From Eupransor demetentiae (GTDB lineage Bacteria > Bacillota > Bacilli > Lactobacillales > Lactobacillaceae): a stretch of 64,000 bases of DNA. Made by a program: the position numbers and the translations under genes. Numbering within the stretch: position 1 is the first letter of the stretch; each line of letters opens with the position of its first letter. The DNA lies in NCBI RefSeq assembly GCF_963930865.1, contig NZ_CAWVOH010000001.1, positions 434,001 to 498,000 of the forward strand, given 5' to 3'. The notes under the pieces were generated by a model. The model did no database searches. It was not told the DNA's origin and saw nothing but the letters and a program-made list of their open reading frames with translations. Positions 24,005-31,492 of this stretch are shown piece by piece.

Positions 24005-25142
24005 TTCCGCAGTCGCCATTTTGTCGGCCAAACGCCTACCAATCGGAAAAATTCACGGGCAATTCGCTGACGAAAGTCCAGAAAATTTGTATGCCGAATT
24101 AATTCGAGGACAGTTCCAAGAACTCGAACTTGGACAAGAAAAAATTGAAGGGCTCTATCTAGGAAACGTCACCAATCAGGGTGGTAATTTGGCTCGTCGC
24201 GCTGGACTCGCAGCCGCTTTTCCCGTTTCCATTCCGGCCCAAAGCATCGATTGTCAGTGTGGGTCGGGCTTGGCGGCGATTATCAATGCTGCTAATGCCA
24301 TTAAAGCCGGCGATGCTACTTACCTTGCTGCGGGTGGCATCGAAAGTACTTCGACAGCCCGCCTGGTTCTCGACCAGGATAAGCAGCCTTTGAAACGCTT
24401 CCCCATGGCGCCAAATGGCTTTGAAGACCTGGACATGGGCCTCCTGGCGGAACGCGCCGCACTCACTAATGGCATTAGCCGTCAAGCAATGGATCAATAC
24501 GCTTTAAAGAGCCATCAAAAAGCCAGCCAAGCGATTGCTTCCGGACAAATTGCTGAAGAATTGATTCCTTATAAAGGAATCAATCGTGATGAAACGGTCC
24601 GCCCGAATTCCTCATTTGAAACCCTTAGCAAGTTAAAGCCAGCCTTTAAAAAAGAGGGCACGATTACGGCCGGAAATGCCTGTCCAATTAACGACGGTGC
24701 TTCGTCCGTGATTTTAGGGTCGCCAACCCAGACAGACTTTCAATCAGCCATCGGTTACTATCTGGGCCAGTCCTCGCTGGGCCTTTTACCCAAAGACTTT
24801 CTACTGGGACCAATCCAATCGACGGAAGAACTCCTCAAAAAGTACGAACTCAATCTTGATGAAATTGACTGCATTGAACTAAACGAGGCCTTCGCTGTTC
24901 AAGCCATCCTTTTCCAAGAGCACTTTAATTTGGATGATGCCAAACTCAACCAATTTGGTGGAGCATTGGCTTTTGGCCATCCCTACGGGGCAACGGGTGG
25001 CATTCTGGTCGCTCGCCTGCTTAACCGTTTAAATCGAATTGATCGGCCCGCACTAGGCATCGCCACTATGTGTGTTGCTGGCGGCATGGGCATTTCCTTA
25101 CTAATCGCCAACCGTCATTGGCAAAATAAAAAGACAGACTAA
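23994..25142 (+). CDS. Thiolase family acetyl-CoA acetyltransferase
   Basis: 382 residues. Catalytic residues are all present: nucleophile Cys89 in CQCGSGLAA, the NEAF block in CIELNEAFAVQ, His in FGHPYGATGG and the second Cys in TMCVAGGMG. It should join two acetyl-CoA to acetoacetyl-CoA or cleave 3-ketoacyl-CoA. The ATG at 23994 follows AAGGGG inside the end of the acyl-CoA ligase; the frame starts earlier but that would remove the normal N-terminus. Paired with the ligase it may supply acetoacetyl-CoA for mevalonate synthesis or remodel a short acyl-CoA; neither is shown here. Confidence 0.88.
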   Translation: MKYDSAVAILSAKRLPIGKIHGQFADESPENLYAELIRGQFQELELGQEKIEGLYLGNVTNQGGNLARRAGLAAAFPVSIPAQSIDCQCGSGLAAIINAANAIKAGDATYLAAGGIESTSTARLVLDQDKQPLKRFPMAPNGFEDLDMGLLAERAALTNGISRQAMDQYALKSHQKASQAIASGQIAEELIPYKGINRDETVRPNSSFETLSKLKPAFKKEGTITAGNACPINDGASSVILGSPTQTDFQSAIGYYLGQSSLGLLPKDFLLGPIQSTEELLKKYELNLDEIDCIELNEAFAVQAILFQEHFNLDDAKLNQFGGALAFGHPYGATGGILVARLLNRLNRIDRPALGIATMCVAGGMGISLLIANRHWQNKKTD

Positions 25143-25158
25143 GCGTCTGTCTTTTTTA
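25128..25158. terminator. Bidirectional terminator between thiolase and purA
   Basis: AAAAGACAGAC/GTCTGTCTTTTTT, overlapping the thiolase stop. Confidence 0.88.
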
Positions 25159-25167
25159 ATTTAATGA

Positions 25168-26448
25168 TTACCAAATCTTGGTCAAAATATGAGTTGCTTC
25201 ACGTTCTGGGCCGACCGCAAAGGTGTGAAGCGGGATGCCAACCAATTCCGAAACCTTATTCAAGTAGTTGCGGGCATTTTCCGGCAGTTTATCAATGCTT
25301 TGCACCTTGCTGATGTCTTCTTGCCAGCCTGGCAACTCTTCGTATATCGGTTCGCAGCGGGCGAGGTCACGATTGCTAGCAGGGTAGTGGTCAATTACTT
25401 GGCCATCCAAACGATAGGCTGTGGCGATTTTGATGGTCTCAATGCCCGTCAAAACGTCCAAACAGTTCAAGGACAACTGAGTCATTCCCGAAATTCGAAC
25501 GGCGTGGCGCAAAACAACCGTATCCAGCCAGCCAATGCGGCGAGGACGCTTGGTGACAACGCCGTATTCGTGGGCAACTTCGCGAATGTGATTGCCCGTC
25601 TCGTCAAACAATTCCGTCGGGAAGGGCCCTTCACCAACGCGAGAGGTATAAACCTTGGCAACCCCCACGACTTCGTTGATCCGCTTTGGACCTACGCCGC
25701 CACCAACAGTGGCACCACCCGCGATGGGATTGGAAGAGGTCACGAAGGGATAGGTTCCCTGGTCAACATCCAACATGCTCCCTTGGGCACCTTCGAAGAG
25801 GACCTTCTTGTTGTCATCCAAGGCTTTGTTAATTAAGTAAGAAGTATCCGTTACCATGGGCTTCATACGCTGGCCAAATTCACGGTATTCTTCGTAGAGA
25901 GTATCGAAATCAAATGGTTCAGCACCGTATAATTTGGTTAACAATTCGTTTTTTAAGGCAAGTGTTGTTTGCAAACGTTCTTTCAAGGCTTCCGGATCAA
26001 TCAAATCGCAAACCCGAATGCCGATTCGTTCCACCTTATCCATGTAGGCTGGGCCGATTCCCTTTTGAGTAGTGCCCAGTTTGTGGGCCTTCTTTTCTTC
26101 TTGAAGACGGTCCAATAGGCGGTGATAGGGCATGATGACTTGGGCGCGGTCCGAAATTTTCAAATTATCGGCCTTGACGCCATGTTCATTTAAGTAAGCA
26201 ATTTCCTTAAACAAAGTTTCCGGGTTCAAAACGACCCCGTTTCCAATCACGTTCGTCACCTGGGCTAACAGAATTCCAGATGGAATCAACTGGAGGTGAA
26301 TTTTTTCATCTCCCAGCATCAATGTATGACCGGCATTGTCGCCACCTGAATAGCGGACGACGTAGTCGGCCTTTTGGCTGAGAAAGTCGGTAATCTTACC
26401 TTTACCTTCGTCACCCCATTGACTTCCGACAATAACTGTTGCTGGCAT
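25168..26448 (-). CDS. purA: Adenylosuccinate synthetase
   Basis: Joins IMP and aspartate with GTP to adenylosuccinate, first step from IMP to AMP. 426 residues, normal length, starting MPATVIVGSQWGDEGKGKITD with the GDEGKGK P-loop. Also visible: SGGDNAGHT, GTTQKGIGPAY, EGAQGSMLDVDQGTYPFVTSSNP and TSRVGEGPFPTEL. Divergent from purB, and the intergenic region carries PurBox-like sites, so both genes are likely under the same PurR-type control. Confidence 0.96.
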   Translation of the reverse strand: MPATVIVGSQWGDEGKGKITDFLSQKADYVVRYSGGDNAGHTLMLGDEKIHLQLIPSGILLAQVTNVIGNGVVLNPETLFKEIAYLNEHGVKADNLKISDRAQVIMPYHRLLDRLQEEKKAHKLGTTQKGIGPAYMDKVERIGIRVCDLIDPEALKERLQTTLALKNELLTKLYGAEPFDFDTLYEEYREFGQRMKPMVTDTSYLINKALDDNKKVLFEGAQGSMLDVDQGTYPFVTSSNPIAGGATVGGGVGPKRINEVVGVAKVYTSRVGEGPFPTELFDETGNHIREVAHEYGVVTKRPRRIGWLDTVVLRHAVRISGMTQLSLNCLDVLTGIETIKIATAYRLDGQVIDHYPASNRDLARCEPIYEELPGWQEDISKVQSIDKLPENARNYLNKVSELVGIPLHTFAVGPEREATHILTKIW

Positions 26449-26537
26449 ATGTTGAACTCCTCAAAAATATTATCGGCCTCAGCCGACCACAAGTAATCAT
26501 ACAGGTTTTTATCGCTAAGTACAAATTATTTTTATTT

Positions 26538-26550
26538 ATTGTTCGTATTT
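26538..26550 (-). promoter_or_regulatory. PurBox-like site, purA side
   Basis: On the minus strand AAATACGAACAAT matches the B. subtilis PurBox AWWWCCGAACWWT with one mismatch (A for the first C). Confidence 0.65.
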
Positions 26551-26600
26551 TCGTCTATTTATAGGGTAATAAAAAGAAATATAAACAAATGAATAAGATT

Positions 26601-26613
26601 ATTGTTCGGAATA
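26601..26613 (-). promoter_or_regulatory. PurBox-like site overlapping the purB promoter
   Basis: Minus-strand TATTCCGAACAAT matches the PurBox except at its first base. It lies just upstream of, and overlaps the -35 region of, a -10 TATACT at 26628-26633 for purB. Confidence 0.72.
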
Positions 26614-26666
26614 AATGTATTTTTTGTTATACTGTCACTATAGTTCGCAACTAAAAGGAGATTGAA

Positions 26667-27962
26667 ATGCTTGATCGTTATAGCCGTCCGGAAATGCGCC
26701 AAATTTGGTCCTTGGAAAACCAGTACCAAACTTGGTTGGATGTCGAGATTGCCATCGACGCCGCCTGGTCGAAGTTAGGCCATATTCCTGCCGAAGACGT
26801 TGAAAAAATTCGTAAAAACGCGAAGTTTGACGTCGAGGGAATCGCTGAAATTGAAGCCAAGACCCATCACGACATCGTGGCCTTTACTCGTAACGTTTCC
26901 AAGTCACTGGGTCCGGAAAAGAAGTGGGTGCACTTCGGCATCACGAGCACGGATGTTGTTGACACGGCTTACGGTGTCCGCCTCAAGCAAGCCAATGCCA
27001 TCCTTGAAAAAGATCTCGAAAACTTTATTGAAATTCTGGCGACACAGGCCAAGAAGTATAAGGATACGGTGATGATTGGCCGCACCCACGGTGTGCAGGC
27101 CGAACCAACGACTTTCGGGCTCAAGCTCGCTCGTTTTTATGCAGAAATGAAGCGCAATAAGGAACGTTTCGCCCGTGCAGCCCGTGGAGTGGAAGCCGGT
27201 AAAATTTCAGGTGCAGTGGGTACCTTCGCCAACATTCCACCTCAAATCGAAGAGGACGTTTGTCAGCAATTAGGTTTGCGCGCACAGGACATTTCTTCCC
27301 AGGTCTTACCACGTGATTTGCATGCTGAATACATGGCCACCATTGCTTTAATTGCCAGCAGCATGGAATCCTTTGCCATTGAAATCCGTTCTTTGCAACG
27401 TTCGGAAATTCATGAAGTCGAAGAACGTTTCGAGCCGGGCCAAAAGGGCTCGTCTGCCATGCCACACAAGCGCAATCCCATTGGCTCCGAAAACATTTGT
27501 GGTCTTTCCCGTGTTTTGCGTGGTCACATGGTCACGGCCTACGAAAACATTCCGCTTTGGCACGAACGTGACATTTCCCATTCTTCGGCGGAAAGGATTA
27601 TTTTGCCCGATTCGACCATGTTGCTTGATTACATGCTGAACCGCTTTGGCCGCATTATCGACCGCTTGACGGTTTTCCCTGAACGAATGAAGGCAAACAT
27701 GAATCTGACCCATGGCTTGATTTACAGCCAGCGTGTTTTGTTGAAGCTTATTGATGCTGGGATGGCCCGTGAAGCGGCCTACGATACCGTACAGCCCTTG
27801 ACGGCCAAGTCCTGGGACGAAGGACTGTCATTTCGCAAGCTAGTCGAGGAAGATCCAACCATCACGGCTAAATTATCTCCAGCTGAGATTGCCGATGCCT
27901 TTGACTATCATTTCCATCTCCAGCAAGTCGACGAAATTTTTAAGCGACTTGGCTTAGCATAA
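26667..27962 (+). CDS. purB: Adenylosuccinate lyase
   Basis: Acts twice in purine synthesis: SAICAR to AICAR, and adenylosuccinate to AMP. 431 residues starting MLDRYSRPEMRQIWS. Motifs: KTHHDIVAF, GITSTDVVDTA, GRTHGVQAEPTTFG and the superfamily signature GSSAMPHKRNPIGSE with the catalytic serine. AAGGAG precedes the ATG. It is separated from the main pur operon by its own terminator, but has similar PurBox-like control. Confidence 0.96.
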   Translation: MLDRYSRPEMRQIWSLENQYQTWLDVEIAIDAAWSKLGHIPAEDVEKIRKNAKFDVEGIAEIEAKTHHDIVAFTRNVSKSLGPEKKWVHFGITSTDVVDTAYGVRLKQANAILEKDLENFIEILATQAKKYKDTVMIGRTHGVQAEPTTFGLKLARFYAEMKRNKERFARAARGVEAGKISGAVGTFANIPPQIEEDVCQQLGLRAQDISSQVLPRDLHAEYMATIALIASSMESFAIEIRSLQRSEIHEVEERFEPGQKGSSAMPHKRNPIGSENICGLSRVLRGHMVTAYENIPLWHERDISHSSAERIILPDSTMLLDYMLNRFGRIIDRLTVFPERMKANMNLTHGLIYSQRVLLKLIDAGMAREAAYDTVQPLTAKSWDEGLSFRKLVEEDPTITAKLSPAEIADAFDYHFHLQQVDEIFKRLGLA

Positions 27963-27966
27963 ATCC

Positions 27967-28000
27967 AAAAGAAAAGAGCAACTTCGGTTGCTCTTTTTTT
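27967..28000 (+). terminator. Terminator of purB
   Basis: AAGAGCAACttcgGTTGCTCTTTTTTT, stable UUCG-type loop. Confidence 0.93.
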
Positions 28001-28005
28001 GTATA

Positions 28006-28031
28006 AAATTCGAACGATTATTGTTCGGTAA
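28006..28031. promoter_or_regulatory. Inverted pair of PurBox-like sites upstream of purE
   Basis: AAATTCGAACGAT (28006-28018) faces ATTGTTCGG (28020-28028). The two CGAAC cores are inverted and close together, as in PurR control regions. Confidence 0.65.
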
Positions 28032-28130
28032 CGGCATAAAAGGGTTAATTTAAGAACATTATCATCAAAAAATAAGGGAATTGTTAATAATAACCATACA
28101 TTATTTTTATTTTTTTGTTATCCTAGCAAT

Positions 28131-28185
28131 ATAAACGAACATTGTTAGTGCCAAGAACTTTTCAAATTAAGAAAACACGAACATT
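28131..28185 (+). promoter_or_regulatory. Two direct PurBox-like sites in the purE leader
   Basis: ATAAACGAACATT (28131-28143) and AAACACGAACATT (28173-28185) share the ACGAACATT core. The second ends 14 bases before the purE ATG. In lactococci such sites are bound by a PurR that acts as activator; whether it activates or represses here cannot be read from sequence. Confidence 0.65.
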
Positions 28186-28198
28186 TCATGGAGGAACG

Positions 28199-28696
28199 AT
28201 GGAAACGAAAGTTGCCGTAGTGATGGGGTCTAAAAGTGATTGGCCTTTGATGCAGGAAAGTGTCAACTTGCTTAAGGAGCTGGGAATCAGCGTGGAGGCG
28301 AAGATCATTTCAGCCCACCGTATGCCCGACGAACTCAGTAGTTTTGCCAAGCAGGCCCGCCAAAAGGGCTACGCAGTCATTATCGCTGGGGCAGGGGGCG
28401 CCGCTCACTTGCCTGGTATGTTAGCGGCCAATACTGCTCTGCCGGTTATCGGCGTGCCGGTGCCGTCCAAGCACTTACAGGGCATGGATTCCTTACTGAG
28501 CATCGTTCAGATGCCGGCTGGTATCCCGGTCGCCACCATGGCCATTGGCAAAGCCGGTGCTAAAAACGCCGCACTCTATGCCGCTTCAATCCTTAGTGAC
28601 CGTGACCCAATTATTTTACAAGCATTAGAAGGGTACCGAAAGCAGGCCAGCGAAGCGGCGATTGCCAGTCAGGAGGAAATCGATGCAGACATCTAA
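28199..28696 (+). CDS. purE: N5-carboxyaminoimidazole ribonucleotide mutase
   Basis: Converts N5-CAIR to CAIR. 165 residues with the opening VAVVMGSKSDWPLM, SAHRMPD and the AGAGGAAHLPGMLAANT loop of class I PurE. The frame is open from a TTG at 28142, but the ATG at 28199 with GGAGG 5 bases upstream is right for the family. First gene of the eleven-gene pur operon; overlaps purK by 14 bases. Confidence 0.95.
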   Translation: METKVAVVMGSKSDWPLMQESVNLLKELGISVEAKIISAHRMPDELSSFAKQARQKGYAVIIAGAGGAAHLPGMLAANTALPVIGVPVPSKHLQGMDSLLSIVQMPAGIPVATMAIGKAGAKNAALYAASILSDRDPIILQALEGYRKQASEAAIASQEEIDADI

Positions 28697-29798
28697 GCGA
28701 CCTTTTAGCCGGGTTGGCATCATCGGTGGCGGACAGTTAGGACAGATGATGACTTTCTCAGCCAAAGAAATCGGTTGTGAGGTTACCGTCCTGGACCCAA
28801 CACCTAATTGTCCCGCCGGCCAGGTTGCCGACAAGCAAATCATCGCTGCTTACGACGATCGATTGGCCTTACAGCAATTAGCCCAGCAGGTCGACTACAT
28901 CACCTACGAATTTGAAAACGTTAATCAGGAAGCGCTCACTCAGTTAGATTCCAAAAAAATTCCACAAGGCATCGACTTACTTCGGATTACCTCCAACCGA
29001 CTTTTCGAAAAGAGTTTCATCGCCGAAATAGCACCAGTAACTGAATTTCGCGCGATGAACTCAGTACAGGAACTCAAAGCAGTGGTAAAAGCATTAGGCT
29101 TGCCCGGAATTTTAAAAACCACGACCAGTGGTTACGACGGTCACGGCCAATATGATCTTAACTACGAAGAAGATATTGAAAAGCTCGAAAAAAACTGGCC
29201 CAATCGGGAAATGATTTACGAAAAGCGGATTAACTTCACCCACGAACTTTCCGTCATGGTCGCGCGAGGGGGAGACGGTGCAATTCACACCTGGCCCGTG
29301 GCTGAAAATATTCATGAGCACCATATTTTAAAAGACAGCATCGTGCCGGCAAGGGTGCCAGCCAAAATCCAAGAAAAAATTCAAGCCATTGCCATCAAAA
29401 TTTGCAAGGCTTTTGGCGTAGCCGGCGTGTTGGGAATTGAATTTTTCTACGATGCCAACAGCAAACAAATTTGGGTCAATGAAATTGCGCCGCGACCCCA
29501 TAATTCCGGTCACTACACGATTGAAGCCTGTAATCTTTCCCAGTTTGCCGGTCACATTTTATCCATCATGGGACAAGCTTTACCGGAGATTAAGCTGTTC
29601 GATACCGCGCGCATGGTCAATCTTTTAGGTGATGAATTACTAAGCGGAAAAAAGGCCTGGCAGCAGCATCCGGATTGGTACTTCCACGATTACGGTAAAA
29701 GCGAAATGCGCTTACACCGCAAGATGGGCCACATCACGGCAGTAGGCGCTCAAGCCGTTGAGACACTTACAGAATTTAGTCGAACTTTGGAGGAATAA
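28683..29798 (+). CDS. purK: N5-carboxyaminoimidazole ribonucleotide synthase
   Basis: ATP-dependent carboxylation of AIR to N5-CAIR, partner of PurE. 371 residues with ATP-grasp fold: VGIIGGGQLGQMM at the start, TYEFENVN, TTSGYDGHGQY, and the metal/ATP block EIAPRPHNSGHYTIEAC. ATG 28683 lies in the end of purE after an AGGAGG. Lactic acid bacteria that carry purEK use the bacterial two-step route, which this supports. Confidence 0.95.
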   Translation: MQTSKRPFSRVGIIGGGQLGQMMTFSAKEIGCEVTVLDPTPNCPAGQVADKQIIAAYDDRLALQQLAQQVDYITYEFENVNQEALTQLDSKKIPQGIDLLRITSNRLFEKSFIAEIAPVTEFRAMNSVQELKAVVKALGLPGILKTTTSGYDGHGQYDLNYEEDIEKLEKNWPNREMIYEKRINFTHELSVMVARGGDGAIHTWPVAENIHEHHILKDSIVPARVPAKIQEKIQAIAIKICKAFGVAGVLGIEFFYDANSKQIWVNEIAPRPHNSGHYTIEACNLSQFAGHILSIMGQALPEIKLFDTARMVNLLGDELLSGKKAWQQHPDWYFHDYGKSEMRLHRKMGHITAVGAQAVETLTEFSRTLEE

Positions 29799-29801
29799 AG
29801 G

Positions 29802-30548
29802 ATGCCAAGCAGCACATACAAGGATGAAGAAATTCAACAAGAGGACCTGCTTTACACGGGTAAGGCTAAGCAGTTGTTTTCCACTAGTAACCCAGATATT
29901 TACTGGCTGCACTACTTGGATTCAGCCACGGCCCTCAATGGCAAAGTTAAGGAAGAATACGCGGGGAAGGGCGAACTAAACGCCCAAATTACCCGTCTGC
30001 TTTTTCAGGCCCTAGACCAAGCGGGCATCACGCATCACTTGCTCAAAACGGTTTCTCCCAGGGACCAGCTGGTAGAACGCGTCGAAATTATTCCACTTGA
30101 GGTGGTGACCCGCAACGTTGCCGCCGGTCACCTCGTCAGCCGTTTTGGTTTGAAGGGAGGCGAAGTCCTGACACCGCCAATCCGAGAGATTTACTACAAA
30201 TCTGATCCACTTGACGACCCCTTCATGAACGACTCACAAGCCATTTCTCTTAAGATTGCTAGCCAAGAAGAACTCGAAACGCTCTATCAAATGGCTGACC
30301 AAGTGAACGACTGTTTAAAAGCAGTTTTTGACGAGATTGGAATCACTTTAGTTGACTTTAAACTTGAATTTGGTCGCCGTAGTCGGGATGGGAAACTGAT
30401 TTTGGCCGACGAACTATCGCCGGACAACATGCGCCTCGTTGACCATACCAGTGGTCAATCACTGGACAAGGACGTTTTCCGTCAGCATAAAGGTGATTTG
30501 CGCGCTGGCTATCGTGAAATTTTGAACCGTTTAGAAAAATTATTCTAG
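29802..30548 (+). CDS. purC: SAICAR synthetase
   Basis: Condenses CAIR and aspartate with ATP. 248 residues; TGKAKQLF near the N-terminus, EVVTRNVAAGHLVSRFG, LVDFKLEFGRRSRDGK and LADELSPDNMRLVDH are family blocks. GGAGGAATAAAGG precedes the ATG 3 bases after purK. Confidence 0.95.
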   Translation: MPSSTYKDEEIQQEDLLYTGKAKQLFSTSNPDIYWLHYLDSATALNGKVKEEYAGKGELNAQITRLLFQALDQAGITHHLLKTVSPRDQLVERVEIIPLEVVTRNVAAGHLVSRFGLKGGEVLTPPIREIYYKSDPLDDPFMNDSQAISLKIASQEELETLYQMADQVNDCLKAVFDEIGITLVDFKLEFGRRSRDGKLILADELSPDNMRLVDHTSGQSLDKDVFRQHKGDLRAGYREILNRLEKLF

Positions 30549-30557
30549 GAGTTGGAT

Positions 30558-30821
30558 ATGTACTTAGCAAAGATTTATGTGACCTATAAGCCTTCTATTG
30601 TTGACCCCCAGGGGCTCGTGATTAAGTCAGCCTTGGAACGCTTGCATTTTGACGGCATTGAAAAAGTAAACCAAGGCAAGTACTTCCAAATTCATTTGGA
30701 CGGCGAAAGCGAAGAAGCCGTTAGCCAAACCGTTGAAAAGATCGCCGAGACGGTCCTTATCAACCACAATACCGAAACCTTTACCTATGACATTCAGCAA
30801 GTGGAGGGTGACGCACAATGA
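30558..30821 (+). CDS. purS: FGAM synthase subunit PurS
   Basis: Small subunit that links PurL and PurQ in Gram-positive FGAM synthase. 87 residues, with the pattern VTYKPSIVDPQGLVIKSAL and a repeat-like second half. ATG 30558 follows AGGAG; the in-frame TTG at 30552 is the less likely start. Overlaps purQ by 4 bases. Confidence 0.93.
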   Translation: MYLAKIYVTYKPSIVDPQGLVIKSALERLHFDGIEKVNQGKYFQIHLDGESEEAVSQTVEKIAETVLINHNTETFTYDIQQVEGDAQ

Positions 30822-31480
30822 AGGCTGCTGTGATTACTTTTCCTGGTTCAAACTGTGATTTTGATATCTACCATGCTCTTGAAAATGTTGGGGCCGAGGT
30901 TGATTTGCTTTCTGCCGACGTTACGGATTTATCGGCCTACGATGCCATTTTCCTACCTGGGGGCTTTTCCTATGGCGATTACCTTCGGTCCGGCGCTGTT
31001 GCCAAGTTCTCACCAGCAATGGCCGCTGTTAAGCAGGAAGTCGCAGCAGGCAAAATCGTTGTCGGCATCTGCAATGGTTTTCAGATTTTAACGGAGGCCG
31101 GGCTCTTACCTGGACAGCTAATGGTCAACGAGCAACCCGATTTTATCTGCGATGAAGTGGAATTAACGATTGAAGACTACGACACGCCCTTCACGAATGC
31201 CTATGCTCAAGGGCAGAGTATCAAGATTCCGATTGCCCATGGCGAAGGCAACTACACGATTGATGATGCTGGTTTAGCGGAATTAGAGGCCAACCAGCAA
31301 ATTCTTTTCCGCTATCAGGGCAATGTCAACGGCTCTGATCACCGCATCGCCGGAATATGCAATCGGGCCGGGAATGTCTTGGGCATGATGCCCCATCCAG
31401 AACGGGCCACCGAGGCACTAACTGGCAATCTAGATGGCCGCCCGTTTTTTGAAAGTTTACTGAAGCAGCTCACAGTCTGA
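30818..31480 (+). CDS. purQ: FGAM synthase glutaminase subunit PurQ
   Basis: Supplies ammonia from glutamine to PurL. 220 residues, class I amidotransferase: ITFPGSNCDFD, LPGGFSYGDYLRSG, VVGICNGFQILTEAGLLPG with the catalytic Cys, and MMPHPERA with the His/Glu pair. Start overlaps purS; purL follows after 12 bases. Confidence 0.95.
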   Translation: MKAAVITFPGSNCDFDIYHALENVGAEVDLLSADVTDLSAYDAIFLPGGFSYGDYLRSGAVAKFSPAMAAVKQEVAAGKIVVGICNGFQILTEAGLLPGQLMVNEQPDFICDEVELTIEDYDTPFTNAYAQGQSIKIPIAHGEGNYTIDDAGLAELEANQQILFRYQGNVNGSDHRIAGICNRAGNVLGMMPHPERATEALTGNLDGRPFFESLLKQLTV

Positions 31481-31492
31481 GGGGAGAAAAGC

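Noticed and set aside
25189..25836. Plus-strand frame of 215 codons opposite purA
   Set aside because: purA is an unmistakable full-length enzyme on the other strand; the shadow frame has no known motif or start signal.
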